A stretch of DNA of 64,000 bases from Bhargavaea ullalensis (GTDB lineage: Bacteria; Bacillota; Bacilli; Bacillales_A; Planococcaceae). The stretch lies in assembly GCF_040545425.1 (NCBI RefSeq), contig NZ_JBEPLW010000002.1, one strand, 5' to 3'. This document shows positions 1-8,086 of this stretch, in pieces. How positions within the stretch are numbered: position 1 is the first letter of the stretch; each line of letters opens with the position of its first letter. The translations under genes and the position numbers were made by a program. The notes beneath the pieces were generated by a model. That model was not told the DNA's origin and did no database searches. It was given only the letters and a program-made list of their open reading frames with translations.

Positions 1-1
1 G

Positions 2-1327
2 GAGCTTGCGGGCCTCCTGAATGAACAGTCTTCATCGAGGCCGGCAGCAGGGCTCGCCTTGTTCACCGGCCTGATCTTCTGGTTCATCTATCGTCATTTC
101 AAGCGTGTGGAACAGCCGGACCGGGTAAAGAAAAAATGGCTTTCCATCGTCCTGGTCATTTACTTTCTGGTCTTGATCGCCATGCGGCTCATGGCGGGCC
201 TTGAAAAGGACTTTGATATGACGATCGCCTATGCTTTCCCGACGGCGCTTGTTCCGCTGCTCGTCAGGCTGCTGGCAGACCGGAAGCTTGCCCTGATCAT
301 GACGGTGCTCGTCGCCGTCACGGGCGGGCTTGTCCTCCATGAGGGCTATTCCTCCGTCATCAACATGGAATTCGCTCTGTACATGCTATTCGGCGGGCTG
401 GCCGGCTATTATCTCATCCAGGAGGACGGCAGGCGATCGAGCATTCTGGCGACAAGCCTCGGTGTTTCGGTGGTCAACGGCGTATACATCCTGTTCCACA
501 TGCTCATGCTCAGCTCGCAGCTTGAAGTGCATGAACTGGCGGTTTACATGGCGGCCGCCCTTGCGTCTGGGCTTTTGTCCGGTGCGCTCACCATCGGCAC
601 CATGCCGTTCTTCGAATCACTTTTCGGCATCCTGTCCGACATGCGGCTTGTCGAGCTGTCCAACCCGAACCACCCGCTGCTCAAAAAGATCCTGACGGAG
701 ACGCCCGGCACGTACCACCACAGCGTCATGGTCGCCAATCTGTCCGACGCCGCCTGCGAGGCAATCGGAGCGAATGGGCTTCTTGCCCGTGTCGGCAGCT
801 ATTACCATGACATCGGAAAAACGGTCAGGCCGGCATTCTTCATCGAAAACCAGATGAACGGCGTCAACCCGCACGATTCGCTGCCGCCCGAAAAAAGCCG
901 GGACATCATCGTGGCCCATGCATCAGACGGGGCGGCCATCCTGAAAGAGCATAAAATGCCGGAAGAGCTGGTCGACATTGCGCGCCAGCACCACGGGACG
1001 AGCCTGCTGAAATTCTTTTTCGTCAAGGCGAAAGAAACACAGCCCGGAGTCCCGGAAGATTCATACAGATACCCGGGCCCGAAACCGCAGACCCGGGAAA
1101 TTGCGGTCATCTCCATCGCGGACAGCTGCGAAGCGGCGGTCCGTTCGATGAAGGCGCCGACGCCGGAAAAGATCGAAAACCTGGTATGGGCGATCATCCG
1201 CGATAAAATGAATGACGGCCAGTTTGACGAATGCGACCTCAGCTTCAAGGAACTCAAGCAGGTGGGCGCCGTCATCTGCACGACACTCAACGGAATATTC
1301 CATAACCGGATTGAATATCCGGAATAA
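2..1327 (+). CDS. pgpH: PgpH-type c-di-AMP phosphodiesterase, 3' part (5' end outside the window)
   Basis: This frame is open from the first complete codon at position 2, so the gene starts upstream; 441 residues are visible of about 700 expected. The visible part has about seven hydrophobic segments (roughly residues 14-200) followed by a cytoplasmic HD domain. The HD signature is clear: GTYHHS, then HDIGK near base 805, and a later HHG motif (RQHHGTS). The family (B. subtilis YqfF/PgpH) cleaves the essential second messenger c-di-AMP at the membrane. It is the first visible gene of a rightward operon, and ybeY begins 16 bases after its stop. The product call is firm; the missing N-terminal extracellular domain cannot be checked. 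Confidence 0.93.
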   Translation, partial: ELAGLLNEQSSSRPAAGLALFTGLIFWFIYRHFKRVEQPDRVKKKWLSIVLVIYFLVLIAMRLMAGLEKDFDMTIAYAFPTALVPLLVRLLADRKLALIMTVLVAVTGGLVLHEGYSSVINMEFALYMLFGGLAGYYLIQEDGRRSSILATSLGVSVVNGVYILFHMLMLSSQLEVHELAVYMAAALASGLLSGALTIGTMPFFESLFGILSDMRLVELSNPNHPLLKKILTETPGTYHHSVMVANLSDAACEAIGANGLLARVGSYYHDIGKTVRPAFFIENQMNGVNPHDSLPPEKSRDIIVAHASDGAAILKEHKMPEELVDIARQHHGTSLLKFFFVKAKETQPGVPEDSYRYPGPKPQTREIAVISIADSCEAAVRSMKAPTPEKIENLVWAIIRDKMNDGQFDECDLSFKELKQVGAVICTTLNGIFHNRIEYPE

Positions 1328-1343
1328 GAACGAGGTGAACGCG

Positions 1344-1835
1344 ATGCCGCTGATGATCGATTTAATGGATGAAACGGGCACCATCCGGCCCGAAGACGAA
1401 CGGCTGATCCGGGAACTGCTCGGACATGCCGCAGAAATGGAAGGAATCACGAGAGAGGCAGAGCTTTCCGTCACCTTCATGGACGATGCCTCCATCCGGG
1501 AAGTGAACCGGGAATACCGGGACAAGGACCGGCCGACTGACGTCATTTCATTCGCGATGGAAGAAACGGCGGAGGGAGAGGAGCCGGTGCCGGAGCCGGA
1601 AGGCATGCCCCGGATGCTCGGCGACATCCTGATTTCCACGGAAACGGCCGAGCGTCAGGCCGGAGAGTACGGCCATTCCCGGGAGCGGGAGCTCGGGTTC
1701 CTGGCACTCCACGGATTTCTCCATGTGCTCGGATACGACCATATGACGGATCCGGATGAACGGAAAATGTTCGGCAGGCAGGACGAAATCCTGCAATCGT
1801 TCGGACTCGGACGTGGGCAGGATGGACGCGCGTAA
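1344..1835 (+). CDS. ybeY: Endoribonuclease/rRNA maturation factor YbeY
   Basis: 163 residues, normal family length. The zinc site HGFLHVLGYDH lies at residues 123-133, with the usual DVISFAM and GDILIS segments before it. YbeY is a single-zinc endoribonuclease needed for 16S rRNA 3'-end maturation and ribosome quality control. I chose ATG 1344 because it follows a GAGGTG ribosome-binding site and gives the expected N-terminus; the frame itself runs further upstream without support. The end overlaps the start of dgkA, which suggests translational coupling. Confidence 0.95.
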   Translation: MPLMIDLMDETGTIRPEDERLIRELLGHAAEMEGITREAELSVTFMDDASIREVNREYRDKDRPTDVISFAMEETAEGEEPVPEPEGMPRMLGDILISTETAERQAGEYGHSRERELGFLALHGFLHVLGYDHMTDPDERKMFGRQDEILQSFGLGRGQDGRA

Positions 1836-2187
1836 ATTTTTCAGATCGTTCCGCTACGCGGCAAAAGGGATCGTCCGGACGGCCCGGACCGAGCAGAACT
1901 TCCGGTTTCATCTTGCGGCAGGCACCGCCGTGGTGATTGCCGGCGCACTCACGGGCTTGTCCGCGGCGGAGTGGTCGGTCATCCTCCTGCTGATCGCGGG
2001 GATGCTGTCGCTTGAACTGATGAACACGGCCGTCGAGCGCGTGGTGGACAAGGCATCGCCTGAATGGCACCCCCTCGCCGGGCAGGCAAAGGATGCGGCA
2101 GCCGCGGCCGTCCTTATTTATGCGGCGGCGAGCGCCGTGATCGGTTGTGTGGTTTTCCTGCCGAAATGGTGGAATTTATTTAATTGA
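1822..2187 (+). CDS. dgkA: Undecaprenol/diacylglycerol kinase, DgkA family
   Basis: 121 residues with three hydrophobic helices and the family signature ELMNTAVERVVD followed by KDAAAAAV. In Gram-positive bacteria this small membrane kinase phosphorylates undecaprenol and so recycles the lipid carrier for cell-wall synthesis. The start at ATG 1822 lies inside the 3' end of ybeY (14-base overlap); an in-frame GTG at 1813 is an alternative with no better ribosome-binding site. Operon context with cdd and era is the usual one. Confidence 0.92.
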   Translation: MDARKFFRSFRYAAKGIVRTARTEQNFRFHLAAGTAVVIAGALTGLSAAEWSVILLLIAGMLSLELMNTAVERVVDKASPEWHPLAGQAKDAAAAAVLIYAAASAVIGCVVFLPKWWNLFN

Positions 2188-2201
2188 AGGTGGTTAGAGC
2201 C

Positions 2202-2609
2202 ATGGACAAACAGCAGTTGATGGAAGAGGCGAAAACGGCCCGGGACCGCGCCTATGTCCCGTATTCCAAATTCCCCGTGGGCGCCGCGCTCCTGACAAAG
2301 GGCGGCAAGGTGTATCACGGATGCAATATCGAAAACTCCGGCTTCAGCATGACGAACTGTGCGGAACGGACGGCCTTCTTCAAGGCCATTTCAGAAGGCG
2401 ACACGGAATTTGCGGCGCTTGCCGTCACGGCGGACACGCCCGGGCCGGTCTCCCCGTGCGGTGCGTGCCGCCAGGTGATGACCGAATTCTGTTCCGGCGA
2501 CATGCCGGTGTATTTGACCAATTTGGAGGGCGATGTGCTTGAAACAACGGTTTCGGGACTTCTGCCGGGAGCTTTCAGAGCGGAGGACATGAATCATGCA
2601 GCAGAATGA
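2202..2609 (+). CDS. cdd: Cytidine deaminase
   Basis: 135 residues. Zinc-binding signatures NCAERTA and PCGACRQV are intact, as is the N-terminal VPYSKFPVGAAL segment. It deaminates cytidine and deoxycytidine to uridine and deoxyuridine in pyrimidine salvage. ATG 2202 has a GAAGGTGG ribosome-binding site; an in-frame TTG at 2184 is less likely. The 3' end overlaps the era start by 14 bases, so the two are probably translated together. Confidence 0.96.
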   Translation: MDKQQLMEEAKTARDRAYVPYSKFPVGAALLTKGGKVYHGCNIENSGFSMTNCAERTAFFKAISEGDTEFAALAVTADTPGPVSPCGACRQVMTEFCSGDMPVYLTNLEGDVLETTVSGLLPGAFRAEDMNHAAE

Positions 2610-3507
2610 AGGATTCCGTTCGGGCTTCATTTCAATCATCGGACGGCCGAACGTCGGCAAGTCGACATTCCTCAACCGGGTGGTCGGGCAGAAAATCGCC
2701 ATCATGAGCGACAAGCCGCAGACGACGAGAAACAAAGTGCAGGGCGTCGTGACCACGGACGACAGCCAGATGATCTTCATCGACACGCCGGGCATCCATA
2801 AGCCGAAGCACAAGCTCGGCGATTTCATGATGAAGGTCGCGCGCAACACGCTCAAGGAAGTGGATGCCGTCCTGTTCATGGTGAACGCGGATGAACCGCT
2901 CGGAAAAGGTGACCGGTTCATCATCGAGATGCTCGGCGAAAGCAAGACGCCGGTCATCCTCGTCATCAACAAAATCGATTTGATTCATCCGGATGAACTG
3001 ATGGAGTCCATCGTTTCTTACAAGAACCTGCTGGATTTCGCCGAGATCGTGCCGATTTCCGCACTGCAGGGCAACAACGTCGATCGACTGCTGGATGTGG
3101 TGAAGTCGTATCTGCCGGAAGGACCGCAGTATTATCCGGCCGACCAGGTGACGGACCATCCCGAGCGGTTCATCATTTCCGAGTTGATCCGTGAAAAGGC
3201 GCTTCACCTGACGCGCGAGGAGATTCCGCATTCCATCGCCGTGGTCATCGAGCGGATCGCCAAGCGCCAAGGCGAGGAAACAGTCGACATCCAGGCAACG
3301 ATCATCGTGGAGCGGGATTCCCAGAAAGGGATCGTCATCGGCAAGAGAGGATCCCTGCTCAAAGAAATCGGGACCCGTGCAAGGAAAGACATCGAAATGC
3401 TGCTCGGCAGCAAGGTATACCTTGAACTGTGGGTGAAAGTGCAGAAAGACTGGAGAAACCGCCAGTCCCAGCTTAGGGAGTATGGCTTCAGGGAAGATGA
3501 ATATTGA
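2596..3507 (+). CDS. era: GTPase Era
   Basis: 303 residues. The GTPase domain shows G1 GRPNVGKST, a G3 DTPG and G4 NKID. The C-terminal KH RNA-binding domain is seen at VIGKRGSLLKEIG and the WVKVQKDWRNR end. Era binds the 3' end of 16S rRNA and checks 30S assembly, a role matched by ybeY three genes upstream. A hairpin at 3510-3535 separates it weakly from recO. Confidence 0.97.
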   Translation: MQQNEGFRSGFISIIGRPNVGKSTFLNRVVGQKIAIMSDKPQTTRNKVQGVVTTDDSQMIFIDTPGIHKPKHKLGDFMMKVARNTLKEVDAVLFMVNADEPLGKGDRFIIEMLGESKTPVILVINKIDLIHPDELMESIVSYKNLLDFAEIVPISALQGNNVDRLLDVVKSYLPEGPQYYPADQVTDHPERFIISELIREKALHLTREEIPHSIAVVIERIAKRQGEETVDIQATIIVERDSQKGIVIGKRGSLLKEIGTRARKDIEMLLGSKVYLELWVKVQKDWRNRQSQLREYGFREDEY

Positions 3508-3509
3508 CA

Positions 3510-3537
3510 GGGCGCGGGCGGCAGGCCCGCGCCTTTA
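3510..3537 (+). terminator. Weak GC-rich hairpin between era and recO
   Basis: A GGCGCGGG/CCCGCGCC stem with a 5-base loop is followed by only three T residues. It may be a partial terminator or an mRNA-processing hairpin; read-through into recO is likely because recO has its own close ribosome-binding site and no clear promoter. Confidence 0.4.
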
Positions 3538-3567
3538 ACAATCCCGCAAAACGGGGAGGGACGCATC

Positions 3568-4419
3568 ATGCTGAACAAATGGGAAGGAATCGTCCTCAGG
3601 ACAGGGCCGTACGGGGAGTCGAACAAGGTGGTCACCATCCTGACCGGGGAGGCAGGGAAGATTTCGGCGATGGCACGCGGCGCCAAAAAGCCGGCAAGCC
3701 GCCTTGCCGGCGTCACACAGCCGTTCACCCACGGCTTGTTTCTCGTCAGATCCGGCCGGGGAATGGGGACGCTCCAGTCCGGGGATCCGCTGGAGCCGAT
3801 GCGCTTCCTGCACCAGGACATCACGGCCGCCGCCTATGCCAGCTTCATTGCGGAGCTGATGGATAAACTCATCGAGGACGGACGCCCGGCCCCGGCCGAA
3901 TTCAATCTTCTTCTTCAGGCATTCCATGCGATCAATGAGGAATACGATCCAGAAGCGATCACGCTGTTCGTCGAATGGAAGATGCTGCCGGTGGCCGGCG
4001 TGTATCCCGTGCTGCACCAGTGTGCAAGCTGCGGCGCGACGGAAGGGGAATTCGCTTTTTCCTTTCGGGAAAACGGCTTTCTCTGCCACCGGTGCTTTGA
4101 CCGCGATCCTTATCTGGTCCGGCTCTCGCCGGCGCAGGTGCGGCTCATCCGGACGTTCTACACGGTGCCGATCGACCAGGTCGGCAAGCTGACGCTGAAG
4201 CCGGCGACCAAAGCGTTCATGCGCAAGCTCGTGCGGACGATCTATGATGAGCAGGTCGGCGTCAGGCTGAAGTCCGCCGCATTTCTTGATCAGCTCGCCC
4301 GCATGCCGGAATTCAAGCGGGCCCCCGAACCCGAAGCGACGACGGACTCGGCGGAGGACCCCGCGCCGCCTGAAGCCGGAGGAGAATCGGACTCTTACGA
4401 AGGGGAATCGGACTCTTAA
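3568..4419 (+). CDS. recO: DNA repair protein RecO with a repeat-encoded C-terminal tail
   Basis: 283 residues against about 250 usual. The N-terminal OB fold starts MLNKWEGIVLRTGPYGESNK, and the zinc finger has four cysteines (CASCG, then CHRC). RecO works with RecF and RecR to load RecA on SSB-coated gaps. The last ~35 residues are a low-complexity acidic/proline tail, and the final 11 (ESDSYEGESDS) are encoded by the first units of a 21-bp repeat array that continues past the stop. ATG 3568 follows a GGGGAGGGA site. The core call is firm; whether the tail has a function is unknown. Confidence 0.94.
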   Translation: MLNKWEGIVLRTGPYGESNKVVTILTGEAGKISAMARGAKKPASRLAGVTQPFTHGLFLVRSGRGMGTLQSGDPLEPMRFLHQDITAAAYASFIAELMDKLIEDGRPAPAEFNLLLQAFHAINEEYDPEAITLFVEWKMLPVAGVYPVLHQCASCGATEGEFAFSFRENGFLCHRCFDRDPYLVRLSPAQVRLIRTFYTVPIDQVGKLTLKPATKAFMRKLVRTIYDEQVGVRLKSAAFLDQLARMPEFKRAPEPEATTDSAEDPAPPEAGGESDSYEGESDS

Positions 4420-4488
4420 GCGGAGGAATCGGTCTCTTAGCGAGTGGAATCGGACTCTTAGGCGGAGGAATCGGTCTCTAAGAGATTG
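4384..4488 (+). repeat. 21-bp tandem repeat array overlapping the recO stop codon
   Basis: Five units start at 4384, 4405, 4426, 4447 and 4468, an exact 21-base step. The core GAATCGGACTCTTA alternates with GAATCGGTCTCTTA, and spacers of 7 bases vary. The recO stop codon (4417-4419) lies in unit two. The core GGAATCGGA is shared with the 20-bp array at 43.3 kb, and one spacer makes GAGTGGAATC as in the 21-bp arrays at 43.8 and 54.8 kb. Confidence 0.85.
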
Positions 4489-4499
4489 TTCCCTGTTCT

Positions 4500-4545
4500 C
4501 TGTATGAATTCCAGTCAGGAGGAGAAGAAATCTGCGAGACAGTGG
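4500..4545 (+). repeat. 5' fragment of the foldable intergenic element
   Basis: The segment around 4515-4540 reads TCAGGAGGAGAAGAAAT followed by CTGCGAGACAG and matches the 5' arm of the elements at 54.58 kb and 43.92 kb. The flank before it (TTCCCTGT then a GAATTC-like stretch) is also shared with 43.9 kb. No matching 3' arm follows, so this is a remnant. Confidence 0.6.
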
Positions 4546-4573
4546 ACACCATCCCCTTGACCATGAAAACAAC

Positions 4574-4622
4574 AAAAAGCCTGCAGTGCGCAGTTCAGCG
4601 CATTCTGCAGGCTTTCTTTATT
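4574..4622. terminator. Bidirectional terminator between recO and glyQS
   Basis: AAAGCCTGCAG pairs with CTGCAGGCTTT, with an inner GTGCGC/GCGCAT stem. A T-rich run follows on the plus strand and an A-run precedes it, so it can end both converging transcripts. Confidence 0.85.
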
Positions 4623-4637
4623 CATTCCAGTGTCCGG

Positions 4638-6017
4638 TCAAAATTCCAGCCGCTGTTCGATGAAGGCTTTCACTTCGCCGATCGGCATGCGGACCTGTTC
4701 CATCGAGTCGCGGTCGCGAACCGTGACCTGGCCGTCTTCTTTGGAGTCAAAGTCGAACGTGATGCAGAACGGTGTGCCGATCTCATCCTGCCGGCGGTAC
4801 CGTTTCCCGATCGACTGGGAGTCGTCATAGTCGCAAGGGAAGTGCTTGCGCAGTTCGGACCAGACTTCCCCGGCTTCGTCGCTGAGCTTTTTGGAAAGCG
4901 GGAGCACCGCTGCCTTGAACGGCGCAAGCGCCGGGTGGAAGCGGAGCACTGTCCGCGTGTCGTTATCGCCGACTTCTTCTTCATCATACGCATCACAGAG
5001 GAACGCGAGCGTCACCCGGTCGGCGCCGAGGGAAGGCTCGATGCAGTACGGGACGAATTTTTCTCCGGTCTGCGGATCAGTATAGGTGAAGTCCTCGCCT
5101 GAATGTTCCATGTGGCGCTTCAAATCGAAGTCGGTGCGGTCTGCGATGCCCCAAAGCTCGCCCCAGCCGAACGGGAATTTGTATTCGATGTCGACGGTGG
5201 CATTTGAGTAGTGGGACAGTTCTTCCTCGTCATGTTCGCGCATGCGGACGTTTGCATCCGACATGCTCAGGCTGTCAAGCCAGTTTTTCGAGAAGTCGCG
5301 CCAGTATTCATACCACTGGATGTCTTCTCCCGGCTTGCAGAAAAATTCAAGCTCCATCTGTTCGAATTCACGTGTGCGGAAAGTGAAGTTGCCCGGCGTG
5401 ATCTCATTCCGGAAGCTCTTGCCGACCTGCGCGATGCCGAACGGAAGCTTCTTACGCATCGAGCGCTGGACATTCTTGAAGTTGACGAAGATCCCCTGGG
5501 CGGTTTCAGGACGCAGGTAAATGTCATTGCTCGAGGAATCCGTCACACCCTGCGACGTCTTGAACATGAGGTTGAACTGGCGGATGTGCGTGAAGTCCTG
5601 TGCACCGCAATCCGGGCAAGTGACTCCGTGCTCTTTGATCAGTTCTTCCATCTTGTCAAACGGCATGCCGTCGACGACGAGTTCGTTGCCTTCTTCCTCC
5701 AGCTTGTTCTCGATCAGTTTGTCTGCACGGTGGCGTGATTTGCACGCTTTGCAGTCGATCATCGGGTCGTTGAAGTTCCCGACGTGGCCGGAAGCTTCCC
5801 AGACACGGGAATTCATGAGGATGGCGGCATCCAGGCCCACATTGTAAGGGGATTCCTGAACGAATTTCTTCCACCAGGCCCTCTTGATGTTGTTTTTCAG
5901 TTCAACGCCGAGCGGACCGTAGTCCCATGTGTTGGCGAGCCCGCCGTAAATATCCGACCCCGGGAAGACAAACCCCCGGTGCTTTGCCAGATTGACGATC
6001 GTTTCCATTGTAGCCAT
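4638..6017 (-). CDS. glyQS: Glycyl-tRNA synthetase, single-chain alpha2 type
   Basis: 459 residues, class II synthetase of the alpha2 (eukaryote/Staphylococcus-like) type, not the alpha2-beta2 glyQ/glyS pair of B. subtilis. Visible landmarks are the N-terminal HRGFVFPGSDIYGG, the zinc cysteines in CKACKSRH and CPDCG, motif 2 around FRNEITPGNFTFRTREFEQM, and the C-terminal anticodon domain. It charges tRNA-Gly with glycine. ATG 6017 follows a GAGGAGG site; the frame extends 11 codons upstream but without support. Expression is under a T-box leader immediately upstream, so it responds to uncharged tRNA-Gly. Confidence 0.96.
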   Translation of the reverse strand: MATMETIVNLAKHRGFVFPGSDIYGGLANTWDYGPLGVELKNNIKRAWWKKFVQESPYNVGLDAAILMNSRVWEASGHVGNFNDPMIDCKACKSRHRADKLIENKLEEEGNELVVDGMPFDKMEELIKEHGVTCPDCGAQDFTHIRQFNLMFKTSQGVTDSSSNDIYLRPETAQGIFVNFKNVQRSMRKKLPFGIAQVGKSFRNEITPGNFTFRTREFEQMELEFFCKPGEDIQWYEYWRDFSKNWLDSLSMSDANVRMREHDEEELSHYSNATVDIEYKFPFGWGELWGIADRTDFDLKRHMEHSGEDFTYTDPQTGEKFVPYCIEPSLGADRVTLAFLCDAYDEEEVGDNDTRTVLRFHPALAPFKAAVLPLSKKLSDEAGEVWSELRKHFPCDYDDSQSIGKRYRRQDEIGTPFCITFDFDSKEDGQVTVRDRDSMEQVRMPIGEVKAFIEQRLEF

Positions 6018-6041
6018 GACTGATTCCTCCTCGTTGAAATT

Positions 6042-6082
6042 AAAAAACACCCGTCCCCGGACACAAGGTCCGGGGACGGGTG
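6042..6082 (-). terminator. T-box intrinsic terminator
   Basis: On the minus strand a 13-bp stem (CACCCGTCCCCGG and its complement) closes a 9-base loop and is followed by six U residues at 6047-6042. It competes with the antiterminator formed by the T-box sequence just upstream. Confidence 0.9.
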
Positions 6083-6245
6083 CATCATGCCCCGCGGTTC
6101 CACCCCGATTGGCCGGAAAACCGGCCCGCTTTCAGTGATTCGGCTCCGGGGTGCCGCTTCGTATCCATGCAGGCTTTCACTCTCCCTGCTCGCTGTCGGC
6201 GGATACTAATTCATTGTCCCGTCATTGCCGTATGGACTTTGACAA
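6042..6245 (-). promoter_or_regulatory. Glycine T-box leader of glyQS
   Basis: The minus strand carries the conserved T-box sequence GGGTGGAACCGCGGG at 6105-6091, pairing partner of the tRNA acceptor end. Upstream is a stem I with the AGTA loop motif and a candidate GGC glycine specifier at 6155-6153 followed by A. Uncharged tRNA-Gly would stabilise the antiterminator and let transcription reach glyQS. The T-box and terminator are certain; the specifier position is my reading of the fold. Confidence 0.93.
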
Positions 6246-6248
6246 CAT

Positions 6249-6276
6249 TGTAGCATGCGGGCAATCGTTTCGCAAT
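6249..6276 (-). promoter_or_regulatory. Probable sigma-A promoter of the glyQS leader
   Basis: Reading the minus strand, TTGCGA and TACAAT are separated by 17 bases just upstream of the T-box leader. It is divergent from the ccpN -10 box at 6293. Confidence 0.6.
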
Positions 6277-6292
6277 CAGAGTCCGAATCGGC

Positions 6293-6298
6293 TATAAT
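6293..6298 (+). promoter_or_regulatory. TATAAT -10 box upstream of ccpN
   Basis: A perfect TATAAT lies 111 bases before the ccpN start. The -35 region 17-18 bases upstream (TTCGCA) is weak, so the promoter is plausible but not firm. Confidence 0.45.
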
Positions 6299-6409
6299 GA
6301 ACGGGGCGAAGCAAGCCGGGGAGGTTGCCCGGCGGATACATAAACTAAGTGGTCGGCAATGTTTTCGTTCGAGGACGGTCCGGTTGCCGACGGATGGGTG
6401 GGGAGTCGA

Positions 6410-7039
6410 ATGGAACTCAATAAGCGCCAGGATGAAATTCTGGAGATCGTCAAAGCGGAGGGGCCCATCACCGGCGAGCAGATCGCCGAACGGCTGAGCC
6501 TCACGCGGGCCACGATCCGGCCCGACCTCGCCATACTGACGATGGCCGGATTCCTGGATGCCCGTCCGCGCGTCGGGTATTTTTATTCAGGCAAGAAGAA
6601 AGAGCAGCAGCTCACCGAGAACATGATGAATATGAAAGTCCGGGATTTCCAGTCGATTCCGGTTGTCGTGCAGGAGTCATTCTCGGTCTATGACGCGATC
6701 ACGCAGATGTTCCTTGAGGACGTCGGCACGCTCATCGTCGTGGACGACAACTCTTTCCTGTCGGGCATTCTGTCGAGGAAGGACCTGCTCAGAACCGCAA
6801 TCGGGACGACCGAGCTTGAGAAGATTCCGGTCCACATGATCATGACGAGGATGCCGAACATCTCCTACTGCCACAAAAACGAAACGCTCGTGCAGGCGGC
6901 AAAGCTGCTGATCGAGCGCCAGATCGATGCACTGCCGGTCGTGGAGGATGCGGACGGCGGCCTGTCCGTCGTGGGCAGGCTCACGAAAACGAACATTACC
7001 AAAGCATTCCTGTCGCTGGCAGAAAACCACGATTTCTGA
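6410..7039 (+). CDS. ccpN: CcpN-type transcriptional repressor (HTH plus CBS pair)
   Basis: 209 residues, close to the B. subtilis protein. An N-terminal helix-turn-helix (NKRQDEILEIVKAEGPITGE to TRATIRPDLAIL) is followed by two CBS domains. In B. subtilis CcpN represses gapB and pckA during glycolysis and responds to ATP/ADP. ATG 6410 follows GGGTGGGGA and removes a 17-codon upstream extension that has no family support. The gene sits directly before ppsR, its usual partner. Confidence 0.93.
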   Translation: MELNKRQDEILEIVKAEGPITGEQIAERLSLTRATIRPDLAILTMAGFLDARPRVGYFYSGKKKEQQLTENMMNMKVRDFQSIPVVVQESFSVYDAITQMFLEDVGTLIVVDDNSFLSGILSRKDLLRTAIGTTELEKIPVHMIMTRMPNISYCHKNETLVQAAKLLIERQIDALPVVEDADGGLSVVGRLTKTNITKAFLSLAENHDF

Positions 7040-7052
7040 AAGGAGGTGCCCT

Positions 7053-7865
7053 ATGAACCACTTGAACATCTACATCGTTTCCGACTCACTCGGGGAAACC
7101 GGCGATCTCGTGGCAAAGGCGGCGATCAGCCAGTTCCGGCAAAACTTCGAGTCAACAGCGGTCCGGCGGATTCCACACGTGGAATCGGTGGAACAGCTGA
7201 GGGAAGTGACGGTGATTGCCGCAGACCAGGGCGCCATCATTCTTTACACGCTCGTCAAGGAAGAGATGCGCGCATTTCTCCGGACGGAATGCGGACGCCG
7301 GGACATCCCGGCCGTCGATCTCCTCGGTCCCGTCATCCAGGAGATCTCCAACAAGCTCGGCGAATCCCCTTCCGAGGAACCCGGCCGCGTGCGCCTGCTC
7401 GACGAAGACTATTTCAAGAAAATCGAAGCGATTGAATTCGCGGTGAAATACGACGACGGGCGCGATCCGAGAGGCCTTCTTCTTGCGGACATCGTCCTGA
7501 TCGGGGTTTCCAGGACGTCAAAGACGCCGCTGTCCCAGTATCTGGCACACAAACGGCTAAAAGTGGCCAACGTCCCGCTCGTGCCGGAAGTGGAGCCGCC
7601 CGAAGAGCTGTTCAGCGTCAATCCGGACATATGCTTCGGGCTCGTCATTACCCCCGAAAAGCTCAACACCATCCGGAAAGAGCGGCTGAAGGCGCTCGGG
7701 CTGAAAGACGATGCCAACTATGCGAGAATTGAACGGATCAAAAAAGAGATCGATCACTTCTACCGGGTGGCCGACCGGATCGGCTGCCATGTGATCGACG
7801 TGACGAACCGGGCTGTCGAAGAAACGGCGAACGTCATACTCGGCATCCGCCAGAACCGGAATTAA
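7053..7865 (+). CDS. ppsR: Pyruvate, phosphate dikinase regulatory protein (kinase/pyrophosphorylase)
   Basis: 270 residues of the DUF299 family (B. subtilis YqfL). The P-loop-like motif is GVSRTSKTPLSQYLAHK, and the N-terminus is YIVSDSLGETG. Family members phosphorylate (with ADP) and dephosphorylate a threonine of PPDK or PEP synthase, so the ccpN-ppsR pair controls the PEP/pyruvate node. ATG 7053 has a near-perfect AAAGGAGGTG site 4 bases away. A target dikinase is not in this window. Confidence 0.93.
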   Translation: MNHLNIYIVSDSLGETGDLVAKAAISQFRQNFESTAVRRIPHVESVEQLREVTVIAADQGAIILYTLVKEEMRAFLRTECGRRDIPAVDLLGPVIQEISNKLGESPSEEPGRVRLLDEDYFKKIEAIEFAVKYDDGRDPRGLLLADIVLIGVSRTSKTPLSQYLAHKRLKVANVPLVPEVEPPEELFSVNPDICFGLVITPEKLNTIRKERLKALGLKDDANYARIERIKKEIDHFYRVADRIGCHVIDVTNRAVEETANVILGIRQNRN

Positions 7866-7879
7866 CCGCAGAACACCCC

Positions 7880-7907
7880 ACGCCGGCTGATCAGAGACCG
7901 GCTTTTT
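7880..7907 (+). terminator. Terminator after ppsR
   Basis: GCCGG and CCGGC pair around an 11-base loop and are followed by TTTTT. Confidence 0.65.
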
Positions 7908-7971
7908 CGAATGTCCGGATATAATGCTGGCATTCTGTGACGGGGAACCTTATAATCAGTTATTGTGATTA

Positions 7972-8016
7972 AAATGCGCAAAGTGGGCGTTTAACTCCCT
8001 TCTGCGCACTTTTTTG
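7972..8016 (+). terminator. Hairpin with T-run in the dnaG-sigA leader
   Basis: TGCGCA arms at 7975 and 8003, with a partly paired AAGTGGG/CTCCCTT inside, are followed by a run of six T. Two TATAAT sequences (7920 and 7951) lie upstream and the dnaG start is 70 bases downstream. It could be an attenuator of the dnaG-sigA operon or a second terminator for ppsR. Confidence 0.55.
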
Positions 8017-8086
8017 TCGAAAGATGAAGGAATTGAGCCGTGAATCTCGAATTCAAGTATAAGACAAGAAAGTGTGGGTGATCTCG

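Noticed and set aside
4542..5102. Plus-strand frame of 186 codons
   Set aside because: Starts in the terminator region and is antisense to glyQS.
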